DNA of 64,000 nucleotides from Moringa oleifera (Eukaryota > Streptophyta > Magnoliopsida > Brassicales > Moringaceae), in assembly GCA_021397835.1 (NCBI GenBank), contig JAJFZO010000087.1:1-64000 (forward strand). The letters run 5' to 3'. Shown one piece after another: positions 50,449 through 62,900 of the stretch. The stretch's first letter is position 1; every line of letters begins with the position of its first letter. The position numbers and the translations under genes are program-made. Below the pieces are notes generated by a model. It saw only the letters and a program-made list of their open reading frames with translations. It was not told the origin of the DNA and did no database searches.

Positions 50449-51029
50449 CCATGACAACTCACATTATTTTTCACATAATTATTTTGTATTATATTTTTGT
50501 ATGTATATTTTATATATAGAAAGCAATATTGAATGACAACAATTATCATATGATTTATATGAAAGATGTTATGAAATTAGGCCAATTTTATATTTAAAAT
50601 AACAAAGAATGAGATAGGAGTAATTATGATAAGATTTTAACTAAAACATATTACAAAACTTAGACAACATGATGATAAAAAAAATAATAAACAAGATGTC
50701 ACGAAATTAGACAATATAATACGATTTCTACCAAAATGATGGTACGAACTACTAACAATCATTATACGATTTTATCAAAAAGATGTCATGATATATGAGA
50801 CTTCTCACATTAATGGATAAGTTATTATCGTATGATTCTGGTATATTCCTACGTACATTACTGGTGATAATCTCAAATACATGATAAGTCGACGATATCA
50901 AAAGATAACAAATCAACAATTTGTTAACAATAATAAAAATATTATATATCCAACCACCCCACAATTGTAATATTTACGTTGAAACTATTCAGACACATTC
51001 GCTGATTGAGATTGATTTCCTTGATCATG

Positions 51030-53599
51030 ATATTATGGGTTTGAACATGTCAACCGATTGTGTCCATATTAGCTGCACTTAGAATATTTCTTTTGTCGTG
51101 TTCTTTCCTTACTAGAGGGTATTCTTTACTTTTTTGGATGACTTGCATGATTACCATTATTTGACAGTAATATAGCAACATTTTTGACGTATTCAGGCAC
51201 ATTCCAATCAGACTTGTCACCCACTGGATAGATTGACTCAATGTATGCTGCTACTAAGTACTCTTGCTTGTAATAGTTAGAGCAAAGTGTTATAAAATCA
51301 ATGCTACACTCCTTGTAAAAAATGAAAAATAACGAAGTTATTAAAACAATAATGAAAAATAAAAAAATATTATCAACAAACAATAAATATCACTTGGATG
51401 CAGCTAATGCATGTGCACATGGCAACAGATCAGTCTGAAACTCTCTACAAGTGCAAGTACATTCCATGAGATTAACAACCACTTCTTTACCCTTGTGCTT
51501 GACTACAAATACATTCCAATCAATGTTAGAAGCTGTCATCTGTAATGAAATTTTTTGTCTTTCATTCAACAAAGAGTTGACCCATTCAGTTAATTGTGTT
51601 TTCCAAATTTTAGCTTTCTCGTAACTATCATAAAACCAACGTTGCATCATATCTCTAATAAATTTCAATAAAGCCATGATGGGTAACTCGTGGGTAAATC
51701 GAAGACATGAATTCAAGCTTTCAGCAATATTAGTGGTCTTGAGTTGGTATCGTCTTCGAGGGCAATACACACGTGACCATTTTCTCGGATCTTCCTTCAT
51801 GATATATTCAAATGCTTGAGGGTGATTAGCTTGTAATTCAGTCATAAATTGACTAAATTCAGAATCTCAATATGTCCTTGCTGCACTATGGAATATCTTG
51901 GACACTTCTTTTCTCTTGAATTTATTCTTTATATTTTAGGCCATATGCCAAGAACATAACCTATGACAATAATCGGGGAAGACCTTTACAATGACCTTTG
52001 CAGTACTAGCATGACGATCCGATATAATAACCAAGTCATTAACATGATCAATAGTTTCATTTTGTTGCTCCAAAAACTATTCCCAACACTCATAGTTTTC
52101 TGAGTCACCATAACCAAATGCTAGTGAGTATACCTATTCATTTCCATCCTTGCACACGGCTACAAACATGACACTATGGAATCTTCCTTTCAAGTGAGTG
52201 TCATCGATAGCAATAACTGGTCTAATCACTGAATGGAACCCCCTTAATGATTGTCCAAAAGCTATAAAGAAATACTTAGATCAATTAGTCTCATCTTCTA
52301 TGCATATGTGAGCCTTAGTTCCTGAATTAGCTATTTACAACATATGACAATATGATGGTAATTGTTGGTATGACTCAACTGGGTCACCATAAGTAAGAGA
52401 CAATGCGTATTTTTTCACCTTCCAAGCTTTGCTATATAAAATTTTTGTGCCACATAATTCTTTCATGTCACTTATGATATCTTTCGACTTAATAATTCTA
52501 GCATTAGTGGATAACCGTTTGGCAATAATTTTTTCAATAATGGTAGAAGTTGCTTGTCGATGTCGTCGATGCAACTCCTTAATTGTGTAGTGTAGGTCAA
52601 ATCACAACGCTTAATTTGATAGAATTGTCCTTGTGCAATTTTTACAGCATAGATTCATGCATAATTTTCTTTTATATAAGCAATCTCAAATTTTGATTTA
52701 TTAGATCTAATGACTTTAAATTCAAAGCTCTCAGTCAATGCATATATACCCAAAAATCACTTCAGCTCTTTCTTATTTGAGAAAAATTGACCTCTAGTGA
52801 GGGTGTTAGTCGGAGTCACTGATTCCATGGTAGAAACCGGAACAATGCAGTGTAATTTAGTACCCAACACACTATACCTCTTATTAACACCATCACTTAT
52901 ATTATTATGTGCTTCAGGGCATGCAGATGGCACATAAAGTGGGATTAAACGTGGTACAGAAGGCAAGTTCTCATCATTAAGCTCAACTTCCATAATGGGT
53001 TCACTTTGCTCTTCTTCGATAGGTTGAGTGGGTTCAATATCTAGGACTGGATACTCACACACAACGTCATAGTCTGTCGACTCATCTAAGTTGATTTCAT
53101 CAGTATTCTGAGTGTTTTGGGGAGTCTAATTATGAAATAATGGTTCCATGTTCAAATATTTACCTTGAATAATTAGATGGGTCTGTACATTGGGGATTGC
53201 ATCTGTAACCTCATTGCTCTTAATACAAGATTTTAACTGATTGATTGGTTTTGAATTTTCACCTTCATATATACCATGTGTATTCTCAACATTATGTCGC
53301 TCCACCAAATCCATAATTACACGGGGTATTACGTTATCATCATACAACATGAGCTCAACATCATCATCATTCACTAACTCAATTTTCACGGCAGTTTCCT
53401 TGGACCTCACTATGATGTGCAGTATAACATCATAATTAGAGAAATCCATATCAATGCAAGATTTAACTAAACCCAATAACTGTGCATGTGTCAAATCTTT
53501 TTGAACAGCATAACCTCGAGTTTTGATAGTCCTACCAGTATACTCAAAACTTTCTCTTGACTCGGACCACTCACCATTCCAAGTTACAATAACACGCAT
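51030..53599 (-). pseudogene. MURA transposase gene (MuDR-type), inactive
   Basis: Read from 53599 downward. N-terminal region MRVIVTWNGEWSES; zinc-binding/MuDR region ending LSLTYGDPVESYQQLPSYCH; MULE transposase core RPVIAIDDTHLKGRFHSVMF, VAVCKDGNE, SLAFGYGDSENYECWE, VIISDRHASTAKVIVKVFPD and CHRLCSWHMA; then WSRVYCPRRRYQLKTTNIAE and the SWIM zinc finger CTCREFQTDLLPCAHALAA (to 51390). A further exon at about 51313-51120 (ECSIDFITLCSNYYKQEYL, YPVGDKSDWNVPEY) leads to a damaged zinc knuckle (YGHNRLTC). About nine in-frame stops (for example near 53128, 52756, 52333 and 52140) and one frameshift between 52757 and 52574 kill the gene. Transposase in life; convergent with the Ulp1-like gene. Confidence 0.9.
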
Positions 53600-53694
53600 T
53601 ATGCAATGACCATGAAAATTTCAAAAAAGAAGCAACATGTTTAAAGAAGAACAAAACTGAAGTTCAGTAAATAAATAACGATTTAGATAAATAA

Positions 53695-54132
53695 GCAACG
53701 ATATTATCTTATGTATCGATTTCATTAAAGAATATCAATTATGAATGAAGTCACGATGGTTCACAAGATGGCACGAATTTGGTGACTAAGTCACGATTTA
53801 ATCAAACATAGCACGATTCTTTGTCTATGTCATGAAATAAGCAACAATATTATCTCATTTATCGATTTCATTAAAGAATATCAATTTTGAATGAAGTCAC
53901 GATGGTTCACAAGATGGCACGAATTTGGTAACTAAGTCATGATTTAATCAAACATAGCACGATTCTTTGTCTATGTCATGAAATAAGTAACAATATTATC
54001 TCATGTATCGATTTCATTAAAGAATATCAATTTTGAATGAAGTCACGATGGTTCACAAGATGACACGAATTTGGTGACTAAGTCACGATTCAATCAAACA
54101 TAGCACGATCCTCTGTACATGTTACGATATGC
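53695..54132. repeat. Three 146-bp tandem repeats near the right end of the Mutator-like element
   Basis: Units begin at 53695, 53841 and 53987 with GCAACGATATTATCT-like sequence, followed by ATCGATTTCATTAAAG and GAAGTCACGATGGTTC. They differ from each other by few bases. Each unit holds several CACGA words. They lie upstream of the MURA start codon, so they may be part of its promoter region. Confidence 0.92.
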
Positions 54133-54154
54133 ATGATACATCATGATTATTCTT

Positions 54155-55128
54155 TTCAAACACATAAAATCTTGGCAGTGTTAAGATACATTATCTTTTA
54201 AATACATACTTGTTAGTCTATTGACCCACCCGAACACTTTTTGCTTTTGAAGAACAATATGTTACTAAACACATGAGTATGGTTGTGTAAATCTTAGATA
54301 CAATGTGAAGAAAACTTTCAAACACATAAAATCTTGGCAGTGTTAAGATATATTATCTTTCAAATACATACTTGTTAGTCTATTGACCTACCCAAACACT
54401 TTTTGCTTTTGAAGAAAAAATATGTTACTAAAAACATGAGCTTGATTGTGTAAATCTTAGATACAATGTGAAGAGAACTTTCAAACACATAAAATCTTGA
54501 CAGTGTTAAAATACATTATCTTTCAAATACATATTTGTTAGTCTATTGACCCACCCGAACACTTTTTGCTTTTGAAGAACAATGTGTTACCAAAAACATG
54601 AGCTTGGTTGTGTAAATCTTAGATATAATGTGAAGAGAACTTTCAAACACATAAAATCTTGACAGTATTAAGATACATTACCTTTCAAATACATATTTGT
54701 TGGTCTATTGACCCACCCGAACATTTTTTGCTTTTGAAGAACAATATGTTACCAAAAACATAAGTTTGGTTGTGTAAATCTTAGATAAAATATGAAGAAA
54801 ACTTTAAAACACATAAAATCTTGATAGTGTTAAGATACATTACCTTTCAAATACATATTTATTAGTCTATTGACTCACCCGAACACTTTTCGTTTTTGAA
54901 GAACAATGTGTTACCAAAAACGTGAGCTTGGTTGTGTAAATTTTAGATAAAACGTGAAGAAAACTTTCAAACACATAAAATTTTCGCAGTATTAAGATAC
55001 ATTATCTTTTAAATACATACCTCTTAGTCTATTGACCCACCCGAATACTTTTTGCTTTTGGAGAATAATGTGTTACTAAAAACACGAGCTTGGTTGTGTA
55101 AATTTTAGTTATAACGTGAAGAGAACTA
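54155..55128. repeat. Six 162-bp tandem repeats in the right subterminal region
   Basis: The word ACACATAAAATCTT recurs at 54161, 54323, 54486, 54648, 54810 and 54972, a period of 162-163 bp. Each unit also holds GTCTATTGACCCACCCG and GTTGTGTAAATCTTAG. The array ends near 55128, about 320 bp before the element end. Confidence 0.93.
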
Positions 55129-55459
55129 GCCAAAATCAATTGATTTTGCTTTTGATTCCTTTTCTAGCTTCTGTGTAGGTAGATCTTAGATACAAACATG
55201 AAAAAAAATTTGGAGAAAAAGACTGAAGATAAAGAGAGAGAAAGCTCGATAAGAGAGAAAGTTCAATGAGAGAGAATACTAATATTGTGTGCTGTTTTTT
55301 TAAATTTATTTACTTTTTAAAAGTGTTATTGTCTTTAGGATGGATATTTTAGTCTTCACGATACATTTGAGTGCTAAAAACATAAAAATTAAAAAAAAAA
55401 TAATTTATTTTATAAAATAAAGAACATGTGCCATTTTTGTCAATTTCCTCAAAAACTAT

Positions 55460-56973
55460 TAATTTCGCCAAAGATTTGCTTCCTACTTATTTCAAGCCCA
55501 ACTTTTCTAGTTTCAGTCATCAACTTAACACTTACATGCGCAATTTCTTCCTTTTTCTCCTTTTTACTTTTGTTTCTTAGTTTTATTTTTTTTTATTTTG
55601 ATTCAATTTTGAATATTTTATTCTTCGAACACATAGATAATCTTTTTTTAGAAGGTTAAATAACATGGTTTTTTGTTTCAATTTGATTGATAATCGTCAA
55701 TCCATGTATTGATCATAATGAAAAAATAGATAAGTAGTTGAAAATAAAGAGAAGCTCCCAATTGATGAAATTTTTTTGACAATAACTTAGATCAAGATTA
55801 AAATTGGTTCAAATTAAAATTTAAAATATAAAATTGATTCAATTAAAACATAAAAATTAAAATTTTTAAAAAAATTAATTTAAATAAATAAAAATTTTAA
55901 AATATAAAAATATAAAAATTTTATGGGCCAATCCTCACTTTCATGAGTTCAGGACTCAGGCTCTCCATGGTCCGTTTTTGCCCATGTCTATGGGCCAATT
56001 GGAAGTTTGGGCCGATGTGGGATGAGGAGAAAGGAAACAGTACGGGTTACGGAGATTTAACTAAAACGGGAGATCCATATAAACTGCCAACAAAAAATCA
56101 AAATTATATTTAAGAGTAATAAACTGAACAGGTTTCCGCAAATTTGCTGAGTTTCGGGATTTCTTTCTCTTCTTTTTGTAGCTTTTTGTCTTTCTTTTTT
56201 CTTTTTTTTTTGGCCCCTCTCGTTGAAGGAGGGGGAGAGAGAGAGAGGGAGAACCTTGTTGGCGATTGGAGAAAGGGGATAGTCGTCCTCCCGTATCGTA
56301 GTTGTCACCGCCGCCTCAGCATATGCTCACCTGGTAGAGATGCCCTCCCTAATTCTGATCCTAACCCTAACCATAATCTTAAATCTAACCCTGACAGGCT
56401 GACTGATTCTTCATATCATTGTAATTGTCTGCTGCCTTACGATTATTAGTTGAGGAGATCGCTCCTTTCTTCCGAGGCTGAATTGTTGTTTCTGATATAA
56501 GGGTTGCCGATCATCCGTTTCTCCCAAATTAGCTGGGCATTTAGTGTTGCTTCTCTTGGCATAATAAATACATATATACGAGTGATTGTCATTTATCTGA
56601 GTAATTTCGTATAGCTAAAAGCTATCATTGGTTTCCTAATGTTAATCTTCATGATCGTCATTTTGTGTCCTTTTCCCCTACATTACATGATTGTGTTTTT
56701 GAAATTAAATAAATAAGATTACATGATTGTAGATAATTTTCGAGTAGTTAGCAAAGCAGATAGCTTCTCTCCTCTACATGTCCCTGTAACTGTGGGTTTT
56801 GATGATTGCTTATCTCAAAGTGCAATTGCTGGATCTTCCAACTTGCATGGATGCTCCATGCTTGCATTGTCTCATTTTGTATTCCCAATAATTTATGAGT
56901 CTGATTGTTGTAATTGCTTTCTTCATTTTGTATCTGTTTCATCCAGGTAATCTATTGAGAAATTATTGAGGCC
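55460..56973 (+). promoter_or_regulatory. Upstream region and 5' leader of the ATXR7-type gene
   Basis: 55460-55920 is AT-rich spacer next to the Mutator-like element. 55921-56140 is more mixed and may be the core promoter. 56220-56250 has a (GA)n-rich stretch. 56358-56395 has a telo-box-like string (CCTAACCCTAACC). The segment 56330-56950 probably includes one or more spliced leader exons, with a likely acceptor just before the start-codon exon. The coding start is ATG 56974. Confidence 0.45.
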
Positions 56974-59900
56974 ATGGTTTCTTCAGCTCCTATGCATGAA
57001 TACTTTCACACTTTACCCTCTCGGAAGAGGCTAAAAGTTTCCAATTTTGAGAAACAAGATCTTGATTCAGATATCTGTATAGGAATTTCTGGTGATGTTG
57101 CCTCGTCAGTGCAGCTCAATGAACAAGCATGCTTACATTGCTGGTACTAGTTTGGCTATGGCTTGTTATTCCTTTATAAGATTCTGTGGGTTATAATCTC
57201 CAAAATGCCTATGATTTTGCAGGTGCTTTAATTCTGGTAATGTCTCCTCATGTTGCAATATTGATGAAAATTTTGGGCCAGATTCTGCCATGGAGATGAG
57301 CTGCCAGTCAAATGGAAATAGTGGTGATATTGCACAATCTTGTAATAGTGGTGGATCATCATATCAGGACACAGGTTACTTGGGATATGCGCCGCCTGCA
57401 ATTGTGAGTGGATGGATGTACCTTAATGAACATGGTCAGATGTGTGGTCCTTACCTTCAACAACAGTTATATGAGGGTTTATCGACTGGTTTCTTGCCGG
57501 ATGAGCTTCCTGTGTATCCTGTTGTCAACGGGACCGTGATAAACCCTGTACCTCTGAAGTACTTTAAGCAGTTTCCTGACCATGTTGCAACTGGTTTTGC
57601 ATATCTAGATGTGAGCACTGCAACGGTAGTCAAGCCTCCAGATCATTTTAGCTCTTGTAGTAGAGATTTGGAAGCCCAAAGGCAACTTGGCATTGTTGGC
57701 CATTCTGTGTCGGGTGCATGTTACACAGACTCACAGTCAGCTAACCATCCTCAAGTCAACTACAGTGGTTATAACTCTGATATATTGATACCAAGCCCTG
57801 AAGCAGCTAATCGTATTGCATCACTTCCTTTGCTGGTAATCTTGTGTAGTTGAAACATTCTGTTTGGATTCACCTGATATGCTATTGGTTTGCATTCCAA
57901 CCAATGCTCTTTGACCAGTATTTCATTTTCCTGGTTGATGTAGAGGGGTGATGATACATGTTGGTTCCTTGAGGATGATGAGGGTAGGAAACATGGACCA
58001 CATTCTCTTTTTGAGCTATATTCATGGCACCAGTATGGATATCTCCAAAATTCAGTTATGGTATGTTGGGTTATCATCAATGCCGTCGTTAATCTTTTAT
58101 GGAACTTTTTATTGCCACATTGTTTAATAGATTTTATTGCAAAGTTTGTCCTAGCAAAAGTCGGAGAGATGCCATACTTCTGGTACACATGGACATACTT
58201 AATACTTTGTCTACTTCTACTGCTAGCTTGACGCAAAGTGTTGATCTTATCTTGCAATGTAGTGCTTTCTTAATTAAAAATGCTTTCCTTATTAGAGGGT
58301 CCTAGGGATATGTCCTGGTCCAATAGGCCTAAAATAGTTAAAAGGATTTTTTAGTTAATTAGTTTCCAAATCATTTGCCCATCAACAAGTGAGAATATGT
58401 GTCACTTATAGTGGATGATTCTCCCTTGTTACAAGTAGTTGTCTTTTTTCCATTTACTTATTTTCTTGAATGTTTTAAATTCAACCCTAGCATTAATTTT
58501 ATTGTTGTTTATTGTTATGCTGCTTATCTTATTGCCACTTTGGATCTTGTTTTGCAGATATGTCATGCTGAGAATAAGTTTAGACCTCTCACGTTAGTAT
58601 CTCTCATAAATGCTTGGAGATCAGATCAAGGGGAAATTGTCTCTGCTTTTGATGCCCAAAGCAATGAGACCGGTTCACGGGTGAGCTTCATAGCTGATAT
58701 TTCTGAAGGAGTTTCTTTTCAGCTGCATGGTGGGATAGTGAAAGCAGCTCGCAAAGTTGTATTAGATGAGATCATTGGCAACGTAATTTCCGAGTTTTTT
58801 AGTACCAAAAAAGGCAAGCTAAATGCTAAGCTTGAATCAGCTAATGAAGATGCTACCACTTGCTCTTTGGATGCCAGAATGGTAAAGTATATAGTGACAA
58901 TATCTTGCTCATGCTAAAACCTTATATTTTCTGATGCATTGATATTGTTTTGTTTTGACAGTCTAAAACTAGCAGTGAGAAGGAGAATTATTTTTCAGAA
59001 AGCGAGGCAGCAACTTGTCAAAATATATCTTATCAGACATGTCCTTCTGATAAACATCATCCGTCCCCTGCAGTTAAAAAATCTATTGGAAGCATTGAGA
59101 ACTATCGGGGTTCATATGCAGTTCTTTCTAGAATGCTTTTTGATTATTGCATGCAAGTTATGTGGAATGCTGTCTTTTATGATACTGTGGTAGAGTATTC
59201 CTCTGCTTGGAGAAAGAGGAAACTTTGGTTTTCCCATCCTGAGATTACTACACTTGATATTGACTGCAGGAATAATTGCAAAAAGATTGTGGGCATATCT
59301 GATTCGCCTGTGAGTAGTAAGCCTATTTGTCTCATGATTTTCCAATTTTTTTTAAAAAATATTTTTGTGTATGAAGTACTTAAACTTGTCTTCCAGATGG
59401 TGTCTGGGCTGGCATCCTCTGCTTGTGACATTGACTGTCCTCCTGGGTTTGAGTCAGTGACAATGGCAACCAGTAATCACACCCAGTCATCTCTCATTGC
59501 TTCATCTGAATTGGTGGGAGAAAATCAATCCAAACAGAATAGCTTATCATGCAGTGATATTAAACAAGATGAGATAAAATATATCCTTGAAACTGTGGAA
59601 AACGAGCTCTGTTTGTCTACTGAAATGTTCCTGGCAGAGTATATTCAAGTTCTTGTTGTGGATGAAGTAAGTAAATTAAGTAATTCTTCTGCAGATGACA
59701 AAATGGATGAGGTACAGAAAGAGTTCCAGTTTTTCTTTTCTTTTTTCTCGATTGTTTGGAAGCTCTTTTGAGTCTGCGTATGCGTCTGAAAAAAATGTAT
59801 TTCTGTGTTCATGTGATACTTCACCTTATTTAATAAAAGATCTTTCTTCTGCAGGAGACAGTTTCTTCCACTCATTATCGCCATAGTAGTGAGCATGGTC

Positions 59901-62900
59901 CTTTGGATATGTGCCATGAAATGAGGGTTCATTCAAGTGGAATTTCTGCTGAAAAGATTTTGTCAAATGATCCTGAGAATCTATTACAAGATGGGAAACC
60001 CTCTTGTCGAAACATATCTGAAGATTTAATATCTAATCTATTGGCTAGTGTGTTCACAAAATGTGTTTCTGTGGACGATGTGATTGATGACCAAGAAATT
60101 GATGAGCCTCTACTGCCTGGATCTGAAGAGAATGCTAGAATTCCTCTGCCATCACAAGTTTGCAAATTCCGACCTTCAAGGTCAGACGAGTGTATCCCTA
60201 AGATTGGAGAATATGTTTCCTTGGCGTTATGCCGGCAGAAGCTGCATGATGATGTACTAAGAGAGTTGAAAACATCATTCATTGATACTGTTCTCAACCA
60301 ATTCCTTATGACATGGTGCAGTTTGAAGGAACACTTTGATTCTGGTGGTAATGCAGTACAGAATGATAAGTATACATATTACCGCAAGAAAAAGTTGGTG
60401 CGGAAGAAATTAGGAGCTAGTCAATGTGGAACTCTAGTTAATTTTGGGTCATGGAATCAAACTCCGGAAAAGCCAAGGAAACAAGATATTTCTAGAGATG
60501 TAACTGACAATGAAAATGATGACATTGGACCTGCTGCTCTTACTCTGAGAAAGACTTTAGTAAACAAAAACCTGAATGAATCATCTGTTAGTGCTAGTTA
60601 TTTGAAAGTAACTCCTAAAGGTGGCTCGCCTTGTGATCATGCATCAGCCAAGAAAGCAGGTCGTCAAAAAGTAGTGAAACTTGACCATAAACTTCACAGT
60701 ATGTATTCTCAATAGCTTTTTAGATCTATTTGTAATATTTGGCTGATTCTGAAGCTTTTTCTGGTTATAGTCATTAATCACCATCCGATGATGTGGTTAC
60801 AGAAGATGCGGGAAAACCTTGCAGAGAGAGGGTGTCATTTGGGAAGGCTGGCAGCAAATGCAATGATGTTGGGAGCGATGAAAAGCTTAACAGTGATTCC
60901 CCCAGAGGAAGGCTTAAAAGTAGTCCCTTTTGTGTGCTTTATAATATAGTTTTATGCATTCGACATTTCGCTGCTATCTGTTTTATATATGTCCTCTTGT
61001 TAATCACTATTTTTTCTTATGCCACTGGTTCTCTATTCTTGTGTGCAGCAATGAAGGAGTCAAAGGGTAAGAGGAAGCATTTAAAGGATGATGTTGTCAC
61101 AGAAGAGGCTAGAAAATCTTGTGGACCGAATGTGTCAACATTCACCGAGGATTTCGAGAAGGTTGTTGGCAGCGTAGGCCACAATGGTGAATGTGAGAGA
61201 AAGCTTACTTGTAATTACTTTGAGACAAATCTGAAAAGTAAATACTTTCTTTCTCCTTATTATTTTCTTCTGCTGTTGGCATGTGTATGTCTTTTTCTTA
61301 TTTGGAATGTCCTTCTGCATGATGGTTCTCTGGTGCTGTAATTTATAAGAATTGAATTTATGGAGACATTGGTGTATAGGATCCCTTTACTATCTACTTA
61401 AGTAATAATTTCATTGGGCCATCTTTTCAGGGGAACTGCATAAAGATCCAACTAGAAAAATGTGATTTATCCATCTGCCACTGATTCTTATTCTTTTGTT
61501 GAGCAGCAAAGGTATCAAAGCTTAAAAGGAAGCATATATTGGATGATGTGATCATGGAAAATGTTGCCAAATCTTGTATGGAGAGGAGCTCAGCCTTCAC
61601 TGAAGATTTTGAGAAGAGTGTTGGCAGCAAAGGTCATAATGTTGGAAGTGAGGAAAAGCTTATTCATGATTATCCCAATAAGAAACTAAAAGGTAAATAT
61701 CAGTTTTCTTCTTTAATAATAATAATAATATTATGATTATTATTTATTTACCTTTTATATCTCCTTGTTCCTATCTTTTGTCTTGTCTCCTCAATGTAAT
61801 GGTTCCTTGATGGTTTAAATTTATAAATTCATGTTATTCTCAAGCCATTGGTCTCTGTGTTTGTCTGCAGCAACCAAGGTGTCAAAGCTTAAAAGGAAAC
61901 ATTTATTGGATGATGTCCCACATCATTCCATGAAGGATCTGAAAGTAGAAAATGGTTTCAGCAGGCGTACTGCTGGTAAACGGGTTCTGGATCTGACAAC
62001 TGCATGTAGAAAGGTTGCAGTCCAAACAACAAAGGGAAGTAAATCAAGAACATCAAATTCTTGCCCTAGGTCTGATGGCTGTGCTCGATCTTCTATTAGT
62101 GGCTGGGATTGGCATGCTTGGTCAGTAAAGGCGAGTCCTGCTGAAAGAGCTCGTGTTAGGGGAATTCAATATGCTCATACAAAGTATTCTGAGAGTAATA
62201 CAGTTCAGTGGTCCAATAGCAAAGGTCTTTCTGCAAGAACCAATAGGGTGAAGCTGCGCAATCTTCTTGCTGCTGCAGAGGGTGCTGACCTCGTGAAAGC
62301 TACTCAGTTAAAGGTTATTTAAATGTAACTTTTGCCTTTGAATGCCTTTTTGTTGCCTGTGGTCCTTATAGATTGTGCTTTTTTTTCCCCCTTTTTTTTC
62401 CAGGCAAGAAAAAAGCGCCTACGATTCCAACGAAGCAATATCCATGATTGGGGTCTTGTTGCACTGGAACCAATTGAAGCAGAGGACTTTGTCATCGAAT
62501 ATGTTGGGGAACTAATCCGTCCCCGGGTGAGTTTGACTTGTTTTACTTGAGGTGCTCTTTGTAGCTTGTTATGGTTAATTCATTTATTACTTGGCCCCGT
62601 GTTCTATTGACTTCTCATTTCTTTCTATCATTCTTGAAATGTTGGAGGGGGAAATCTTTGTGCACTTCCTTTTCTGTTTCATGGCTGAGTACTAATCAAT
62701 TAAAAGGTTTCATGTACCCAACCTCGCATGTTTTGTAAAATGGGCCAGCTGAGTTGGATGAGTATTAATTGTTTTTAAATTATGCAGATATCTGATATAC
62801 GGGAGCGTCAGTATGAGAAGATGGGGATTGGCAGCAGTTACCTTTTTCGACTTGATGATGGCTATGTGGTTAGTAAAGCAACATAAATGCCAGATGCTTT

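Larger units (their letters stand above)
45500..55450. mobile_element. Mutator-like element with Ulp1-like and MURA genes
   Basis: A 9,951-bp element flanked by a perfect 9-bp duplication, AAAAACTAT, at 45491-45499 and 55451-55459; nine bases is the Mutator signature. The left end starts GGGGAATTTTTATAATTAGC and the right end, read inward, starts GAGGAAATTGACAAAAATGG. Similarity between the ends continues for over 100 bases but is divergent (for example CATGTTTTTTTAGCA near 45565 against ATGTTTTTAGCAC, the reverse complement near 55375). It carries two convergent pseudogenes: a DUF1985-Ulp1 gene (plus) and a MURA transposase gene (minus). The arrangement fits the plant Mutator-like class that carries Ulp1-like genes, named Kaonashi in Arabidopsis. 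Both genes are broken, so it is not autonomous now. Confidence 0.93.

Noticed and set aside
52526..53435. Plus-strand open frame opposite the MURA gene
   Set aside because: Shadow of the minus-strand transposase reading frame, which carries the recognisable motifs.
53695..55128. CRISPR-like array
   Set aside because: Units of 146 and 162 bp are wholly repetitive with no unique spacers, and the setting is a plant nuclear transposon.
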